Shown: one piece after another, positions 1-9,036 of the stretch
How positions within the stretch are numbered: position 1 is the first letter of the stretch
Layout: every line of letters begins with the position of its first letter
Assembly: GCA_017436845.1 (NCBI GenBank)
Contig: JAFSCJ010000016.1
Span: 186,001-250,000 of the forward strand
Origin: Muribaculaceae bacterium
GTDB taxonomy: Bacteria; Bacteroidota; Bacteroidia; Bacteroidales; Muribaculaceae
Reading direction: 5' to 3'
Length of the DNA: 64,000 nt
Notes under the pieces: model-generated
Database searches by the model: none
Seen by the model: the letters and a program-made list of their open reading frames with translations, nothing else
What the model was told of the DNA's origin: nothing
Program-made: the position numbers and the translations under genes

Positions 1-288
1 GATAAAGAGTCGACAATATCAATGGGTTATGACGAATGGATAGAATCGCAGCTTGCAGGCTATCCACATTATTCAATTGGTGCGCAAAATCGCTTTAGTG
101 GTATAACAGGTCCATTCTATACCGGAGCTTGTTATGCGTGGCAACCCGATAATACATTACAAGCAAAAATACATTATACCAACTGGGTTACATCAATTCT
201 ATTGACATTTGATTTTTCTGGCAAAACTCCGGTGATAACGGTTTCTGAAAATTTCCCATCAAAACCATTTTCAATTACCGCAGAATAA
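1..288 (+). CDS. C-terminal part of a gene cut by the window start; possible serine hydrolase-like tail
   Basis: The reading frame is open from base 1, so the first ATG inside it (22) is not necessarily the start. The visible 95 residues end in a beta-rich segment of the form W-x-x-D-N-T-L-x-x-K-x-x-Y-T-N-W followed by F-D-F-S-G-K. This loosely recalls the C-terminal domain of Bacteroidota serine hydrolases of the beta-lactamase family, in which a substituted beta-barrel follows the catalytic domain. No catalytic motif lies in the visible part, so the assignment is weak. A strong bidirectional terminator follows 19 bases after the stop. Confidence 0.45.
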   Translation, partial: DKESTISMGYDEWIESQLAGYPHYSIGAQNRFSGITGPFYTGACYAWQPDNTLQAKIHYTNWVTSILLTFDFSGKTPVITVSENFPSKPFSITAE

Positions 289-306
289 AGATAAACAAAA
301 TCTTGT

Positions 307-353
307 AATAGAGCGAGGAGGTGTATAATTCCTATACACCTCCTCGCTCTATT
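307..353. terminator. Bidirectional intrinsic terminator between convergent genes
   Basis: A perfect 21-bp inverted repeat (arms 307-327 and 333-353, 5-nt loop 328-332) sits between a plus-strand gene ending at 288 and a minus-strand gene ending at 367. The GC-rich core GAGCGAGGAGG pairs with CCTCCTCGCTC, and the arms end in A/T on both sides, which suits termination in both directions. Confidence 0.85.
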
Positions 354-366
354 TAAGAAAAACCTT

Positions 367-753
367 TTATTGTTTGATTAAAATGAGTACTTGATTGTTT
401 CGGGTTAGCATCAATGTGTTTCCTGTTAAATTAACAGTATATCGATAAACAGTTGTGTCTCCCTCTGGGTATAGTTGCAATGATTTGCTCTCTTCATCAT
501 AGGCATAAACGAAGCCCCATGAATCAGTTAAAGTCATTGATCCTGATGTATATTTTTCAAAACATACGCCAGAACCATCTGAATCAAATGTGTACGATGT
601 ATAGTTAGTGTCATCGGAACCTTCTACAACCCATGTTCCTACGATGTTGCTCTCCCCGGTTCCGGGTTCATCGTCATCACTACTACAGCTTGTTGATGTA
701 ACACAAAATGCAAAAAGCATTAACATTAGAGAAAATAATTTTAATTCTTTCAT
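367..753 (-). CDS. Small surface lipoprotein, lipocalin-like
   Basis: The 128-residue protein begins with a signal peptide (K at 2 and 5, hydrophobic stretch 6-18) and a lipobox T-S-C with the lipidated Cys at about 23. The next residues are S-S-D-D-D-E, the acidic pattern known in Bacteroidota as the lipoprotein export signal that sends lipoproteins to the cell surface. The rest starts with I-V-G-T-W, the typical first strand of lipocalin-like domains, and is predicted to be mostly beta. Its ligand is unknown. A -7 type box TACCTTTG lies at 804-797 on the same strand, about 45 bases before the start. Confidence 0.75.
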   Translation of the reverse strand: MKELKLFSLMLMLFAFCVTSTSCSSDDDEPGTGESNIVGTWVVEGSDDTNYTSYTFDSDGSGVCFEKYTSGSMTLTDSWGFVYAYDEESKSLQLYPEGDTTVYRYTVNLTGNTLMLTRNNQVLILIKQ

Positions 754-850
754 TTTTTTTGAATTTTAATTAGTTATTATGTTAATAAGTCTTTTGCAAA
801 GGTATTGCCTTTTATTTGTATTGTGAACTGATGGGTGTTGCGGGTTTGCT

Positions 851-1087
851 TCACTTTTGTTGCTGATTGCGAGACTGCTGTTTTTGATGTATAATAGATG
901 ATATTTCAGACGAGAAATCTCGGTTAAGAATTATTGATATGCGAATTAATAGGTCGGTTTCGATGCTGTGTTTATGAAATAATCTATAAACGTTTGAGCG
1001 ATCGCAAGATAACTTGCGGGCAAACCAAGTAACAGAACGTTCTTGCTTTTCTAATTCTTCCTTAATTAGTTCTCCGATTGTTTTCAT
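851..1087 (-). CDS. Small XRE-like helix-turn-helix protein
   Basis: I place the start at the ATG 1087-1085, giving 78 residues that begin M-K-T-I-G-E-L-I-K-E-E-L. A longer frame from 1171 adds 28 residues with no domain and runs into an inverted-repeat region, so I reject it. The sequence W-F-A-R-K-L-x-C-D-R-S-N-V-Y-R-L-F is a helix-turn-helix typical of a family of very short Bacteroidales DNA-binding proteins. The C-terminus is Gln/Arg rich. It probably acts as a transcription regulator, but no operator or target can be read from the sequence. Confidence 0.7.
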   Translation of the reverse strand: MKTIGELIKEELEKQERSVTWFARKLSCDRSNVYRLFHKHSIETDLLIRISIILNRDFSSEISSIIHQKQQSRNQQQK

Positions 1088-1547
1088 TTGGATTATTGAG
1101 CTTACTTTATCGCTAACACCCCCTTGCGATGTATTGTGTCGTTCAAAACAATGACGTGGGTGTATATACATTGCTTATCCCGACTTTCAGGCCTTCGCAT
1201 TGCCTTCCACAAGGATAAGCAACGGCTCGCCCACGTCAAGATGTATATACATAATATCATAATCCCGACTTTTTATAAAAGAGGATTTCTGATATTAAAG
1301 TATGAACACATCAACATGACCGTTTCCGCTGCTATATCTTCTTGTGGTATCAAAGTTGCGAAGTTTGAAAGTCAGAAGATAACGCTTTGTAAACGTCGTA
1401 TGTATTTAAGACAATATCTCTTCGATATGTGTCTTTTGCAAAATTACGTACAATTAAGGAATTGTCAAAATCTTATGTAAAAAGAATAAAATCAGAACTT
1501 AAATAACGTAAACATTTCACGCTGTTTCTATAGCCGTGTTTAAGTGT
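1088..1547. other. 460-bp intergenic region with nested inverted and direct repeats
   Basis: No convincing gene is present. The left part has an imperfect inverted repeat: GACGTGGG at 1153-1160 pairs with CCCACGTC at 1230-1237, and inside it TTGCTTATCC at 1171-1180 pairs with GGATAAGCAA at 1213-1222. The words TGTATATACAT and TCCCGACTTT occur once near 1161-1187 and again at about 1242-1272 in the same order, so there is also a degenerate direct repeat. A 118-codon plus-strand frame at 1124-1480 crosses the region, but its composition is not protein-like. Confidence 0.55.
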
Positions 1548-2309
1548 TTAGTTGAGGTTTCGGGTTTTATAGATGCGGTCTTTGGCTTCGTTGATTTTTC
1601 GGAACTTATCTTCGGCTGCTTTGCGTATATCTTCTCCTAATGATGCAACACGATCGGGGTGATGCTTTAGTGCAAGTTTGCGGTAGGCTGCTTTGACTTC
1701 GTCATCGGTAGCAGTTGGTGCTATTTCCAGAACTTTATATGCTTCTTCCAGTGAATTCCCTCCGAGATTTAACATTGATTCAACCTCTAAAGTTGATAAA
1801 CCCATCGCAATTGCAGTCTCTTTTAATGCTTCAATTTCAGCTTGGCACACATGACCATCGCTTTTGGCTATCATTGCAAGAAAATTGAGCAATTGTAAAC
1901 GTTCTTCGTGGCTGAGATTTATTCTTATTTGTCGCCCACAATTGAAGATTGTATTTTTGAACGATGAAGGGTCTTGCGCATCCATCTGTTTGCGTTGCTC
2001 AAATAGATTTAGGAGTATTCTATTCCCTTCTATGGCAGCTTCTTCACCAAAATTGGTGCGGAGGAAACGGCGTACAAATTCCATTTCGCTGTGCATGACT
2101 TTCCCATCGGCCTTGATGATGTAGGATGCTAATACGAGCATTGAAAACAAGAAACTATTACGTTGTCCGTATGCGTTATTGTTAATTGGCTGTTCGTAAG
2201 ATGTGGCGCTTTTTTCAAATAAAGAGCCTATTGCATATCCAGCCAATGCTCCAAGCGGTCCTCCTGCCATAAAACCTACTATACCACCTATCCATTTACC
2301 TAATCCCAT
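1548..2309 (-). CDS. TerB-domain J-protein (DjlA-like co-chaperone)
   Basis: The 253-residue protein has a Gly/Ala-rich N-terminus (8-31) that looks membrane-inserting, a TerB-like helical domain at about 55-175 containing the two repeats I-I-K-A-D-G-K-V and I-A-K-S-D-G-H-V, and a C-terminal J domain at 188-250 with the HPD motif at 217-219. This order matches DjlA, an inner-membrane-associated J-protein that stimulates DnaK. The general DnaK partners GrpE and DnaJ are encoded elsewhere in this window (54779-56499). A -7 box TATCTTTG lies at 2344-2337. Confidence 0.85.
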   Translation of the reverse strand: MGLGKWIGGIVGFMAGGPLGALAGYAIGSLFEKSATSYEQPINNNAYGQRNSFLFSMLVLASYIIKADGKVMHSEMEFVRRFLRTNFGEEAAIEGNRILLNLFEQRKQMDAQDPSSFKNTIFNCGRQIRINLSHEERLQLLNFLAMIAKSDGHVCQAEIEALKETAIAMGLSTLEVESMLNLGGNSLEEAYKVLEIAPTATDDEVKAAYRKLALKHHPDRVASLGEDIRKAAEDKFRKINEAKDRIYKTRNLN

Positions 2310-2367
2310 GATGAATCAATTTGTTAAATTATGGTACAAAGATAGCAACAAATGCTGTATAAAAAAT

Positions 2368-2396
2368 AAAAGTTGCAGCCATTGACTGCAACTTTT
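2368..2396 (-). terminator. Intrinsic terminator of the outer-membrane protein gene
   Basis: The arms AAAAGTTGCAG (2368-2378) and CTGCAACTTTT (2386-2396) enclose a 7-nt loop. On the minus strand the stem is followed by a T-rich tail (2370-2361). It sits 26 bases after the stop of the gene at 2422 and just before the promoter box of the J-protein gene, so it insulates the two. Confidence 0.8.
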
Positions 2397-2421
2397 ACTA
2401 TTATTAAGTTATTCAGATGAA

Positions 2422-2928
2422 TTAGAATGCCCAATACATACCGAATGATAAGTCGTTACCGCCTACGTTGAGGCCGTAGTTAGACTCAACATCTTCAATT
2501 GATTCATATCCAATGAAACCAAGTTTAGCCACAAAACCAAGATTGTCGTTAACAGCAAGTTTAATGCCAGGACGGAAACCTACATACATTTGATCTGGTT
2601 CAAAGTCGCCGGTTTTGTAACCAAGACCTCCATCAACGAAGAATGAAACTTTGTCCATTTGGGCGAAAGTGTAACGAGCATATGGCTCAATACCCCAAGC
2701 ATTTGCAGTTTCTCCATCACAAGATACGAAATCGAAATTAAGAGCTACAGCTACATCCCATTTTTCATTTAAAGTGTACCCTACTTCTGGAGCGATAGCG
2801 ATTGCAGTGGTAGATTCTCCTTCTTCAGGATCATTGATTCCAAGACCAAGTGAACCACCCACCCAGATTTGTGCGCTTGCAGCAAGTGAAGATACTGCTA
2901 AAACAGCTGCTAAAAAATACTTTTTCAT
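2422..2928 (-). CDS. Small outer-membrane beta-barrel protein
   Basis: The 168-residue protein has a clear signal peptide ending A-S-A-Q at 17-20. The mature part alternates polar and hydrophobic residues in short strands, with Gly-rich turns such as G-G-S-L-G-L-G, G-G-L-G-Y-K and G-L-N-V-G-G, and ends in a C-terminal Phe (W-A-F), the usual outer-membrane insertion signal. This matches the eight-stranded OmpW/OmpX-like barrels grouped as outer membrane beta-barrel proteins. The function is unknown. It is a single-gene unit with its own promoter (3032-3001) and terminator (2396-2368). Confidence 0.8.
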   Translation of the reverse strand: MKKYFLAAVLAVSSLAASAQIWVGGSLGLGINDPEEGESTTAIAIAPEVGYTLNEKWDVAVALNFDFVSCDGETANAWGIEPYARYTFAQMDKVSFFVDGGLGYKTGDFEPDQMYVGFRPGIKLAVNDNLGFVAKLGFIGYESIEDVESNYGLNVGGNDLSFGMYWAF

Positions 2929-3000
2929 AATACAAAAACTTTGAATTAATTTTCCCTACTCTGTTATAGATTTTCGGGTGCCTCTTTTGATATTATAACG

Positions 3001-3032
3001 CAAAGTTATATTCTATAATGTAATTGTGCAAA
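3001..3032 (-). promoter_or_regulatory. Bacteroidota-type promoter of the outer-membrane barrel gene
   Basis: On the minus strand TTTG (3032-3029) and TAACTTTG (3008-3001) are separated by 20 bp, matching the TTTG / TAnnTTTG consensus. The start site is predicted near 2994, giving a leader of about 65 nt. Confidence 0.65.
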
Positions 3033-3242
3033 TTATTGTGAAGAAAAGTTGATATCTGTAGCATCTTTAGAAAAGAAAGATAAAAAAGGTCGATGTAATA
3101 GAATATACTTTTATGATGAAGGTTAAAAAACGTGTTTTAACTGATAGCTAAAACTAAAAATATAAAAATATTATCGGTCTAATTCTAATATGTGTATAAC
3201 TGTTATTTAACGCGAAAGAACGCAATTTTGCAACCCAAAAAT

Positions 3243-3273
3243 TTTGATAGTTGAAAATATAATAATACATTTG
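3243..3273 (+). promoter_or_regulatory. Promoter of the exbB-exbD-exbD-tonB operon
   Basis: TTTG (3243-3246), 19 bp, then TACATTTG (3266-3273). The predicted start site near 3280 leaves a leader of about 205 nt before exbB. The remaining intergenic sequence (3033-3242 and 3281-3486) is A/T-rich and shows no gene or clear hairpin. Confidence 0.65.
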
Positions 3274-3486
3274 CAAAAGCGTTTCTATGTATAGAGATGA
3301 TTTTTATAGTAATGACAATAAATCAATACCGATAATTCAGTGATCGAAATTGAAAGATGTTTTATTATAACATGTAGTCGCGATTGAAAGAGATTCTCTT
3401 CCTGTCGTGGCATTTGTCGTTTGTAAAAAGAGATTTATTAACTAACTATTTTAATAACATTAATCACTTAAGTATTTTATTTAATT

Positions 3487-4305
3487 ATGGAAGCTCAAAA
3501 GCAAGCTAAGCCTGCAAAGGCTCAAAAAGGTTTAAGTAACGTACGTGGTATCAAGAACGCTTTCTTGGTAATCGTTGCATGTTTTGTAGTAGCAGTATGT
3601 TTCTACATGTTCTTCTTAGGAGATGCATCTAACTTCGATGAAGCAGGTCACCCACAAAATATTTGGGGTACTATCTACATGGGTGGTGTAATCGTGCCTG
3701 TTCTTCAAACATTGTTCCTTACAGTAATCGTCCTTTCAGTTGAACGTTGGATTGCTATTTCAAGCGCTAAAGGTAGCGGTAACATCTCTAAATTCGTTGC
3801 AGGTGTGAAAGCTGCTCTTGCTAAAAACGATATCGCTGCTGCTCAAGAACTTTGTAAAAAACAAAAAGGTTCAGTTGCTGCTGTAGTAGCTGCTGCTCTT
3901 AACCGTTACAAAGAAATGGATGAAAACACAGTCCTTTCTAAAGAACAAAAAATCACTACTATCCAAAAAGAACTTGAAGAAGCTACAGCTCTTGAAATGC
4001 CATCATTGCAACAAAACCTTCCTATCGTTGCAACAATGACAACTCTTGGTACTCTTATCGGTCTTCTTGGTACTGTAATCGGTATGATCAAATCATTCCA
4101 AGCTCTTGCTGCATCAGGTGCTCCTGACTCAACTGCACTTTCAACAGGTATCTCTGAAGCGCTTATCAATACTGCATTTGGTATCGGTACCGGTGCTTTG
4201 GCTGTTATTTCATATAACTTCTACACTAACAAAATCGATAACCTTACTTACGCTATCGACGAGATCGGTTTCTCAATCGTGCAAACATTTGCCGCAACTC
4301 ACTAA
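3487..4305 (+). CDS. exbB: ExbB/MotA/TolQ-family proton channel subunit
   Basis: ExbB forms the inner-membrane pentamer that, with ExbD, turns proton flow into motion of TonB. The 272-residue protein has a basic Ala/Lys N-terminus, membrane segments at about 23-44 and 62-84, a cytoplasmic helical loop, and two further membrane segments at about 176-205 and 225-248 with the family pattern T-L-G-T-L-I-G-L-L-G-T-V-I-G-M. The N-terminal extension with an extra membrane helix is usual for Bacteroidota. It is the first gene of a four-gene operon with short gaps. Its codon choice looks strongly biased, suggesting high expression. Confidence 0.93.
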   Translation: MEAQKQAKPAKAQKGLSNVRGIKNAFLVIVACFVVAVCFYMFFLGDASNFDEAGHPQNIWGTIYMGGVIVPVLQTLFLTVIVLSVERWIAISSAKGSGNISKFVAGVKAALAKNDIAAAQELCKKQKGSVAAVVAAALNRYKEMDENTVLSKEQKITTIQKELEEATALEMPSLQQNLPIVATMTTLGTLIGLLGTVIGMIKSFQALAASGAPDSTALSTGISEALINTAFGIGTGALAVISYNFYTNKIDNLTYAIDEIGFSIVQTFAATH

Positions 4306-4356
4306 TCCCAATATTTTCCAAAATAGATTGTATAATCATTTAAATTAAAGGTAAAT

Positions 4357-5121
4357 ATGGGAAAAGTAAAAATTAAAAGAAAGAGTACGCTCATCGACAT
4401 GACCGCGATGAGTGACGTGACTGTTCTTTTGCTTACTTTCTTCATGTTGACTTCAACTTTCTTGCAAAAAGAACCCGCAACCGTTATCACACCATCTTCA
4501 GTTTCTGAAATCAAGGTGCCAACAGCCAACCTTGTTACTATCTTGGTTTCAGGTGCCGGTGTTAAAGACGGAAAACGCGACACATCAGTTGAAGGTAAAG
4601 TGTTCATCTCTATCGCAGGTGACGTTGACTCTACTTATTCAAGTGAAAATGTGCGCGAAGCGGTACTTCTTGAAGCAGTGAATAATTACAACAAATTGCA
4701 CAAGAACAATCCAATCAATCTCACTAACTCTCAAGTCCAAGCATTCTCTAAACTCAATATGTTTGGGATGAAGCTTTCTGAGCTTCCTAAGTTCTTGGAT
4801 ATGGAAGTTGCTAAACAAGATGAATTGATGAAGGATCTTTCAAACCCAATTATTGGTATACCTGTTGATGATAACAGAGATATGGAAAGACCAAATGAAT
4901 TCCAAATCTGGATGCGCGCTATTTATAACGTTGCTGAAAATAATAAAGATTTAGGAAATGATGCATTTGCTTCAGCTCTAAGAAAAACAGGTGAAGGTAT
5001 TGCGGTGAAAGCTGATAAGGATACTCCTTATTCAACAATTCATGATGTACTTGATAACTTGCAGACACTCAAATTGAATAAGTTCTCTTTGATGACTGCT
5101 CTTAAAACAGAAGAAGATTAA
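4357..5121 (+). CDS. exbD: ExbD-like biopolymer transport protein, first copy
   Basis: The 254-residue protein has a short basic N-terminus, one membrane helix at about 18-36 with the essential proton-path Asp at position 20 (M-S-D-V-T-V-L-L-L), and a long periplasmic domain. It is longer than the roughly 140-residue proteobacterial ExbD because of an inserted periplasmic region. The gene begins 51 bases after exbB and ends 2 bases before the second exbD, so the pair is translationally close. Bacteroidota often carry two ExbD paralogues in this operon. Confidence 0.9.
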   Translation: MGKVKIKRKSTLIDMTAMSDVTVLLLTFFMLTSTFLQKEPATVITPSSVSEIKVPTANLVTILVSGAGVKDGKRDTSVEGKVFISIAGDVDSTYSSENVREAVLLEAVNNYNKLHKNNPINLTNSQVQAFSKLNMFGMKLSELPKFLDMEVAKQDELMKDLSNPIIGIPVDDNRDMERPNEFQIWMRAIYNVAENNKDLGNDAFASALRKTGEGIAVKADKDTPYSTIHDVLDNLQTLKLNKFSLMTALKTEED

Positions 5122-5123
5122 TC

Positions 5124-5864
5124 ATGGCACAAATAGAACAATCCGACAAGGGTGGCAAAAAGAAAAAAGGCGCCCAGAAAAAGATGCAGATCCACGTGGA
5201 CTTTACTCCGATGGTGGATATGAACATGCTTCTGATTACGTTCTTCATGCTTTGTACAACCATGATTAAGTCTCAAACTTTGCAAATTGCTCTTCCTTCA
5301 AATGAAAAAGTAGAGCAAGAACAGCAAAATAAGACAAAGCAGTCAGAAGCTATCACTTTGATTCTTGATACTGAACGTGATGCAGATGGTAATGTTAAGA
5401 TTGATGCTGAAACAGGCAAACCTAAACATACTGTTTACTATTACGAAGGTAAGCCCGTAGTAGATGATGAAAATAAAGACGGTGTTATTGATAACCCCAA
5501 TATCAAAGTTGAAAAATTCATCGGAAACTCTAATGGTGAAGTATTTGGTATTCGTAAGATTCTTCACAATCGCAATAAACAAGTTCTTGAAAAAATCAAC
5601 GTTCAAAAAGAAAAGTGGAGAAATAAAGAACTTTCAGATGAAGAATATCAAGCAATTGCGAAGGAAATTCGTAACGACTCAACTTTGACTCGCCCTGTAG
5701 TGATTATCAAAGCCGGTCCTAAAGCTTCTTACGAAAGCCTTATCGGTGCTCTTGATGAAATGCAGATAAACCAAATTTCACGTTATCAAATCGATAATAT
5801 CAATGGTGTTGACTCTGCTCTCATCATTTCTTATAAGAAACTCAACAACATTCCTGTTGAATAA
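5124..5864 (+). CDS. exbD: ExbD-like biopolymer transport protein, second copy
   Basis: The 246-residue protein has a Lys-rich N-terminus, F-T-P-M-V-D-M-N-M-L-L with the conserved Asp at 32, a membrane helix to about 48, and a periplasmic domain ending in the ExbD pattern V-V-I-I-K-A-G-P-K-A-S-Y. It starts 2 bases after the first exbD. The two ExbD proteins share the membrane motif but differ in the periplasmic part, so they may form a heterodimer in the ExbB pore (inference). Confidence 0.9.
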   Translation: MAQIEQSDKGGKKKKGAQKKMQIHVDFTPMVDMNMLLITFFMLCTTMIKSQTLQIALPSNEKVEQEQQNKTKQSEAITLILDTERDADGNVKIDAETGKPKHTVYYYEGKPVVDDENKDGVIDNPNIKVEKFIGNSNGEVFGIRKILHNRNKQVLEKINVQKEKWRNKELSDEEYQAIAKEIRNDSTLTRPVVIIKAGPKASYESLIGALDEMQINQISRYQIDNINGVDSALIISYKKLNNIPVE

Positions 5865-5908
5865 TGTGATGATTGACTATATTATTAACTGTTAAAACTG
5901 AAAAGATT

Positions 5909-6754
5909 ATGGCAAAAGATGTAGATCTTTCATCAAGAGAGTGGCGCGACCTGATTTTTGAAGGTAAAAATAAAGAATTCGGAGCTTATGAAATGCGTAA
6001 GAATTCTGATGCTCGTCACAATAAGGCAATGATTGTTGTTGTTATCATCATGGCACTCGCTTTCGCTCTTCCATTTTTGGTAAATACGATGTTACCTAAG
6101 GCAGAAGCTAATATCGATGAAGAAATTGAACAAGCAATGGTTAACATCGAAACAGATGCTGCTGAAGAAGAAGAACCCGAAGAAGAAATCGAGCGCATTG
6201 AAGAGCAAAAACCCGAAGTGCTTCCTGAAGAAGTCCTCAATACTGTTAAAGTAACTGAGCTTGCTATCGTTGATGACGACCAAGTAAAGGCTGAGGATGA
6301 AATCAAAACACAAGAAGAACTTCAACAAACAGAAACCGCTTTCGGTCAAACAGACTTTGATAAAGGTACTGACGACTTGAATGTAGTGCGTGAATATAAA
6401 GACGAACTTGTTGTTGAAGAAAAGAAAGAAGAAAAAGTATTTACCGCTGTAGAACAAATGCCTCAATTCCCGGGTGGTGAAGCTGAATTGATGAAATATA
6501 TTTCAAACAACATTAAATACCCGACAATGGCAATGGAAAATAATATCCAAGGTCGTGTAGTTGTTCAATTCGTTGTAACTAAATCCGGTAAAATCGGCGA
6601 AGTTAAGGTTGTGCGTTCAAAAGACCCTGACCTTGATAAAGAAGCTGTTCGTGTGGTAAAATCACTTCCTAACTTTATCCCGGGTAAGATGAATGGACAG
6701 GCTGTAAACGTTTGGTATACATTGCCTATTACATTTAAACTACAAGGTATTTAA
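5909..6754 (+). CDS. tonB: TonB energy-transduction protein
   Basis: I choose the ATG at 5909 (M-A-K-D-V-D-L) over 5873, since the extra 12 residues look non-coding and the family starts with this cytoplasmic segment. The 281-residue protein has the Bacteroidota N-terminal motif E-W-R-D-L-I-F-E-G-K-N-K-E-F-G-A-Y, a membrane helix at about 41-58, a Glu-rich periplasmic spacer in place of the Pro-rich one of E. coli, and a C-terminal TonB domain from P-Q-F-P-G-G to the end with the Y-P and G-x-V-x-V-x-F motifs. It contacts the TonB box of SusC-like and other outer-membrane transporters. Confidence 0.92.
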   Translation: MAKDVDLSSREWRDLIFEGKNKEFGAYEMRKNSDARHNKAMIVVVIIMALAFALPFLVNTMLPKAEANIDEEIEQAMVNIETDAAEEEEPEEEIERIEEQKPEVLPEEVLNTVKVTELAIVDDDQVKAEDEIKTQEELQQTETAFGQTDFDKGTDDLNVVREYKDELVVEEKKEEKVFTAVEQMPQFPGGEAELMKYISNNIKYPTMAMENNIQGRVVVQFVVTKSGKIGEVKVVRSKDPDLDKEAVRVVKSLPNFIPGKMNGQAVNVWYTLPITFKLQGI

Positions 6755-6778
6755 TAAAGAAATTATTTAATACTTGAT

Positions 6779-6826
6779 AAAAGAGCTGTCTGCGTTAGTT
6801 CAGGTAGCTCTTTCTCTATTTTTAAT
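6779..6826 (+). terminator. Intrinsic terminator of the tonB operon
   Basis: The arm at 6780-6792 pairs with 6801-6813 (AAAGAGCT with AGCTCTTT, extended inward by G-U and Watson-Crick pairs), with an 8-nt loop and a T-rich tail to 6825. Confidence 0.75.
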
Positions 6827-6862
6827 TGTCATAAAATATTTCGTAGAACCATAAAACATTAC

Positions 6863-6870
6863 TATATTTG
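6863..6870 (+). promoter_or_regulatory. -7 box upstream of the small membrane protein and dxs operon
   Basis: TATATTTG fits TAnnTTTG exactly. A clear TTTG at -33 is missing. The predicted start site near 6877 supports the translation start at 6924 rather than at 6879. Confidence 0.45.
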
Positions 6871-6923
6871 CATTATCTTTGGATTGCTTTGTGTTGGATT
6901 ATAAGGCATTTGAATGGCAAAAG

Positions 6924-7109
6924 ATGAAAACATCATTAGTAATTAGATTTATATGTATTGCAGCACTTTGGCTAATATTGTGTTACCTTATGTTGCAAGG
7001 ACGTGGCTTGAACTTTTATACACTATTTGTTATAATAGCTTCGGGAATAATTGTATTCCTGCCATTATATAAGAAATATTTTAAGAGCAATGATGAAACA
7101 AAATCATAG
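6924..7109 (+). CDS. Small two-helix membrane protein upstream of dxs
   Basis: Starting at ATG 6924, this gives 61 residues: a short basic N-terminus, a hydrophobic segment at about 5-24, a short loop with G-R-G-L-N-F-Y, a second segment at about 31-48, then the basic tail K-K-Y-F-K-S. The earlier ATG at 6879 would be almost leaderless with respect to the promoter box, so I prefer 6924. The 3' end overlaps the dxs start by about 17 bases in another frame, which suggests coupled translation. I do not recognise the family. Confidence 0.6.
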   Translation: MKTSLVIRFICIAALWLILCYLMLQGRGLNFYTLFVIIASGIIVFLPLYKKYFKSNDETKS

Positions 7110-9036
7110 CGAAAATATAAGTGATAGAACATCGGAATATCCGTTGTTGGAAAAGATTAATTCCCCTGAGGATTTACGTAAATTACCATTGGATGATTTA
7201 CCATTGGTGTGTAGAGACATACGCAAATTTCTGATAAACTCATTATCATCCAATCCAGGACATTTTGCTTCAAGTATGGGCGCTGTTGAATTAACAGTGG
7301 CGATGCACTATGTTTTTAATACGCCCTATGACCGCATTGTATGGGATGTGGGACATCAGGCATATGGTCATAAATTATTGACCGGACGTCGCGATAAATT
7401 TGTTCAAAATCGCAAGTTTGAAGGATTGAGCGGTTTTCCGAATCCGGATGAAAGTCTTTATGACACATTTACAGCCGGTCATGCCTCTAATTCGATTTCA
7501 GCCGGTCTTGGTATGTCGGTTGCTTCAGAGATGCAGAAAGAAAATCCTCATCGCAATGTAGTTGCTGTAATTGGCGATGCTTCAATTGGCGGAGGATTGG
7601 CTTTTGAAGGGATTAATAATGCGGCAAATACACCTAATAATCTACTTATTATTCTCAATGACAATGATATGTCCATTGATAATAATGTTGGTGCATTAAA
7701 TTCTTATCTTGGAAAGATAACGACATCAAAAAGTTATAATACAATAAGATATAAAGTATATAAATTCCTAAAGAAATGTCATCTTGTCTCTGAACGCAAG
7801 CGCGGTTTTATTTTACGTTTTAATAATTCTTTGAAATCATTGTTGTCAAGACAACAAAATATTTTTGAAGGATTGAATGTGAGATATTTTGGTCCGTTCG
7901 ATGGTCATGATATTCATAGAATAGTGAGAGTTTTGCGTGATATAAAGGATATGAATGGACCCCGTATATTGCATTTAAGGACAATTAAGGGAAAAGGATA
8001 TGAGCCGGCAGAAAAAGATCCGGCAACATGGCATGCACCCGGAAAATTTGACCCTGAAACAGGAGAACGAGTTACCGGAGATTTCGGAGAGAAAAAAACA
8101 TTGAAATACCAAGATGTTTTTGGTCGAACACTTGTTGAATTGGTGGAACAAAACGATAAAATTGTTGGGATTACTGCAGCGATGCCGTCTGGGACATCAA
8201 TGAGTATTTTACAAGAAAAATATCCCGAAAAGGTGTTTGATGTGGGAATTTCTGAAGGTCATGCGGTTACATTCTCAGGAGGATTGGCAAAAGATGGCAT
8301 GCGTCCTTATTGTGCGATATATTCATCGTTCTTGCAACGTGCTTATGATCATATAATTCATGACGTTGCAATCCAACGTTTACCGGTTACGTTCTGTATT
8401 GACAGAGCCGGGATCGTAGGCGAAGATGGAGCCACACATCATGGAGTCTTTGACTTAAGCTATTTGCGCAGTATTCCCAATATGATTGTTGCTTCACCTC
8501 GAGATGAACAATCAATGCGTAATTTGTTGTATACTGCACAATGTGATAATTATGGTCCATTTGCTATTCGCTATCCTCGTGGCTCAGGCCGAAATAAAGA
8601 ATGGCAAACACCAATGAAATGCATTGAAATAGGCAAAGGAGAAAGACTATCGGCAGGTACTGATGTTGCTATTCTTTCAATCGGACCTATCTGTGATAAC
8701 GTGAAAAATGCGGTAAAAAAAGCCGAAGCAGAAGGTGTTTCTGTTGCGCATTATGATATGATGTTCTTGAAACCTATTGATAATGTAATATTGAAAGAGG
8801 TTGCCGAGTTGAAATGCCCGGTAATTACAGTTGAGGATGGTGTAATAAGTGGTGGTTTGGGCTCTGCTGTCATGGAATGGATGAATGATAATAATTATCC
8901 TTCAATAGTGAAACGTATAGGTATACCCGATAAATTCATAGCACAGGGAACTGTCGCTCAACTATATCATCAATGTGGAATGGATGAAGATGCGATATAT
9001 AATGCTATTATATCAATAAAAATGTCTCAAATATGA
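7093..9036 (+). CDS. dxs: 1-deoxy-D-xylulose-5-phosphate synthase
   Basis: DXS condenses pyruvate and glyceraldehyde 3-phosphate to DXP, the first step of the MEP isoprenoid pathway and a precursor for thiamine and pyridoxal. I place the start at 7093 (M-K-Q-N-H; 7090 is equally possible), giving 647 residues, close to the usual 620-650. The thiamine-diphosphate region reads [12 protein letters not shown] followed by [12 protein letters not shown] instead of GDG is common in Bacteroidales. The motifs [12 protein letters not shown] and [15 protein letters not shown] are also present. Its stop overlaps the trkA start (ATGA). The pathway gene ispE is at 56612. Confidence 0.95.
   Translation: MKQNHSENISDRTSEYPLLEKINSPEDLRKLPLDDLPLVCRDIRKFLINSLSSNPGHFASSMGAVELTVAMHYVFNTPYDRIVWDVGHQAYGHKLLTGRRDKFVQNRKFEGLSGFPNPDESLYDTFTAGHASNSISAGLGMSVASEMQKENPHRNVVAVIGDASIGGGLAFEGINNAANTPNNLLIILNDNDMSIDNNVGALNSYLGKITTSKSYNTIRYKVYKFLKKCHLVSERKRGFILRFNNSLKSLLSRQQNIFEGLNVRYFGPFDGHDIHRIVRVLRDIKDMNGPRILHLRTIKGKGYEPAEKDPATWHAPGKFDPETGERVTGDFGEKKTLKYQDVFGRTLVELVEQNDKIVGITAAMPSGTSMSILQEKYPEKVFDVGISEGHAVTFSGGLAKDGMRPYCAIYSSFLQRAYDHIIHDVAIQRLPVTFCIDRAGIVGEDGATHHGVFDLSYLRSIPNMIVASPRDEQSMRNLLYTAQCDNYGPFAIRYPRGSGRNKEWQTPMKCIEIGKGERLSAGTDVAILSIGPICDNVKNAVKKAEAEGVSVAHYDMMFLKPIDNVILKEVAELKCPVITVEDGVISGGLGSAVMEWMNDNNYPSIVKRIGIPDKFIAQGTVAQLYHQCGMDEDAIYNAIISIKMSQI

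Noticed and set aside
1088..1171. N-terminal extension of the small HTH protein
   Set aside because: It adds 28 residues with no similarity to the family and begins inside the repeat region; the ATG at 1087 gives the typical family start.
1124..1480. 118-codon plus-strand open frame
   Set aside because: It spans inverted repeats, has a composition unlike a protein (many Ile/Cys/Arg with no pattern), and no domain or start signal.
7561..7690. GDA instead of GDG in the thiamine-diphosphate motif of dxs as a sign of inactivity
   Set aside because: The same variation is common in Bacteroidales DXS and all other motifs are intact.
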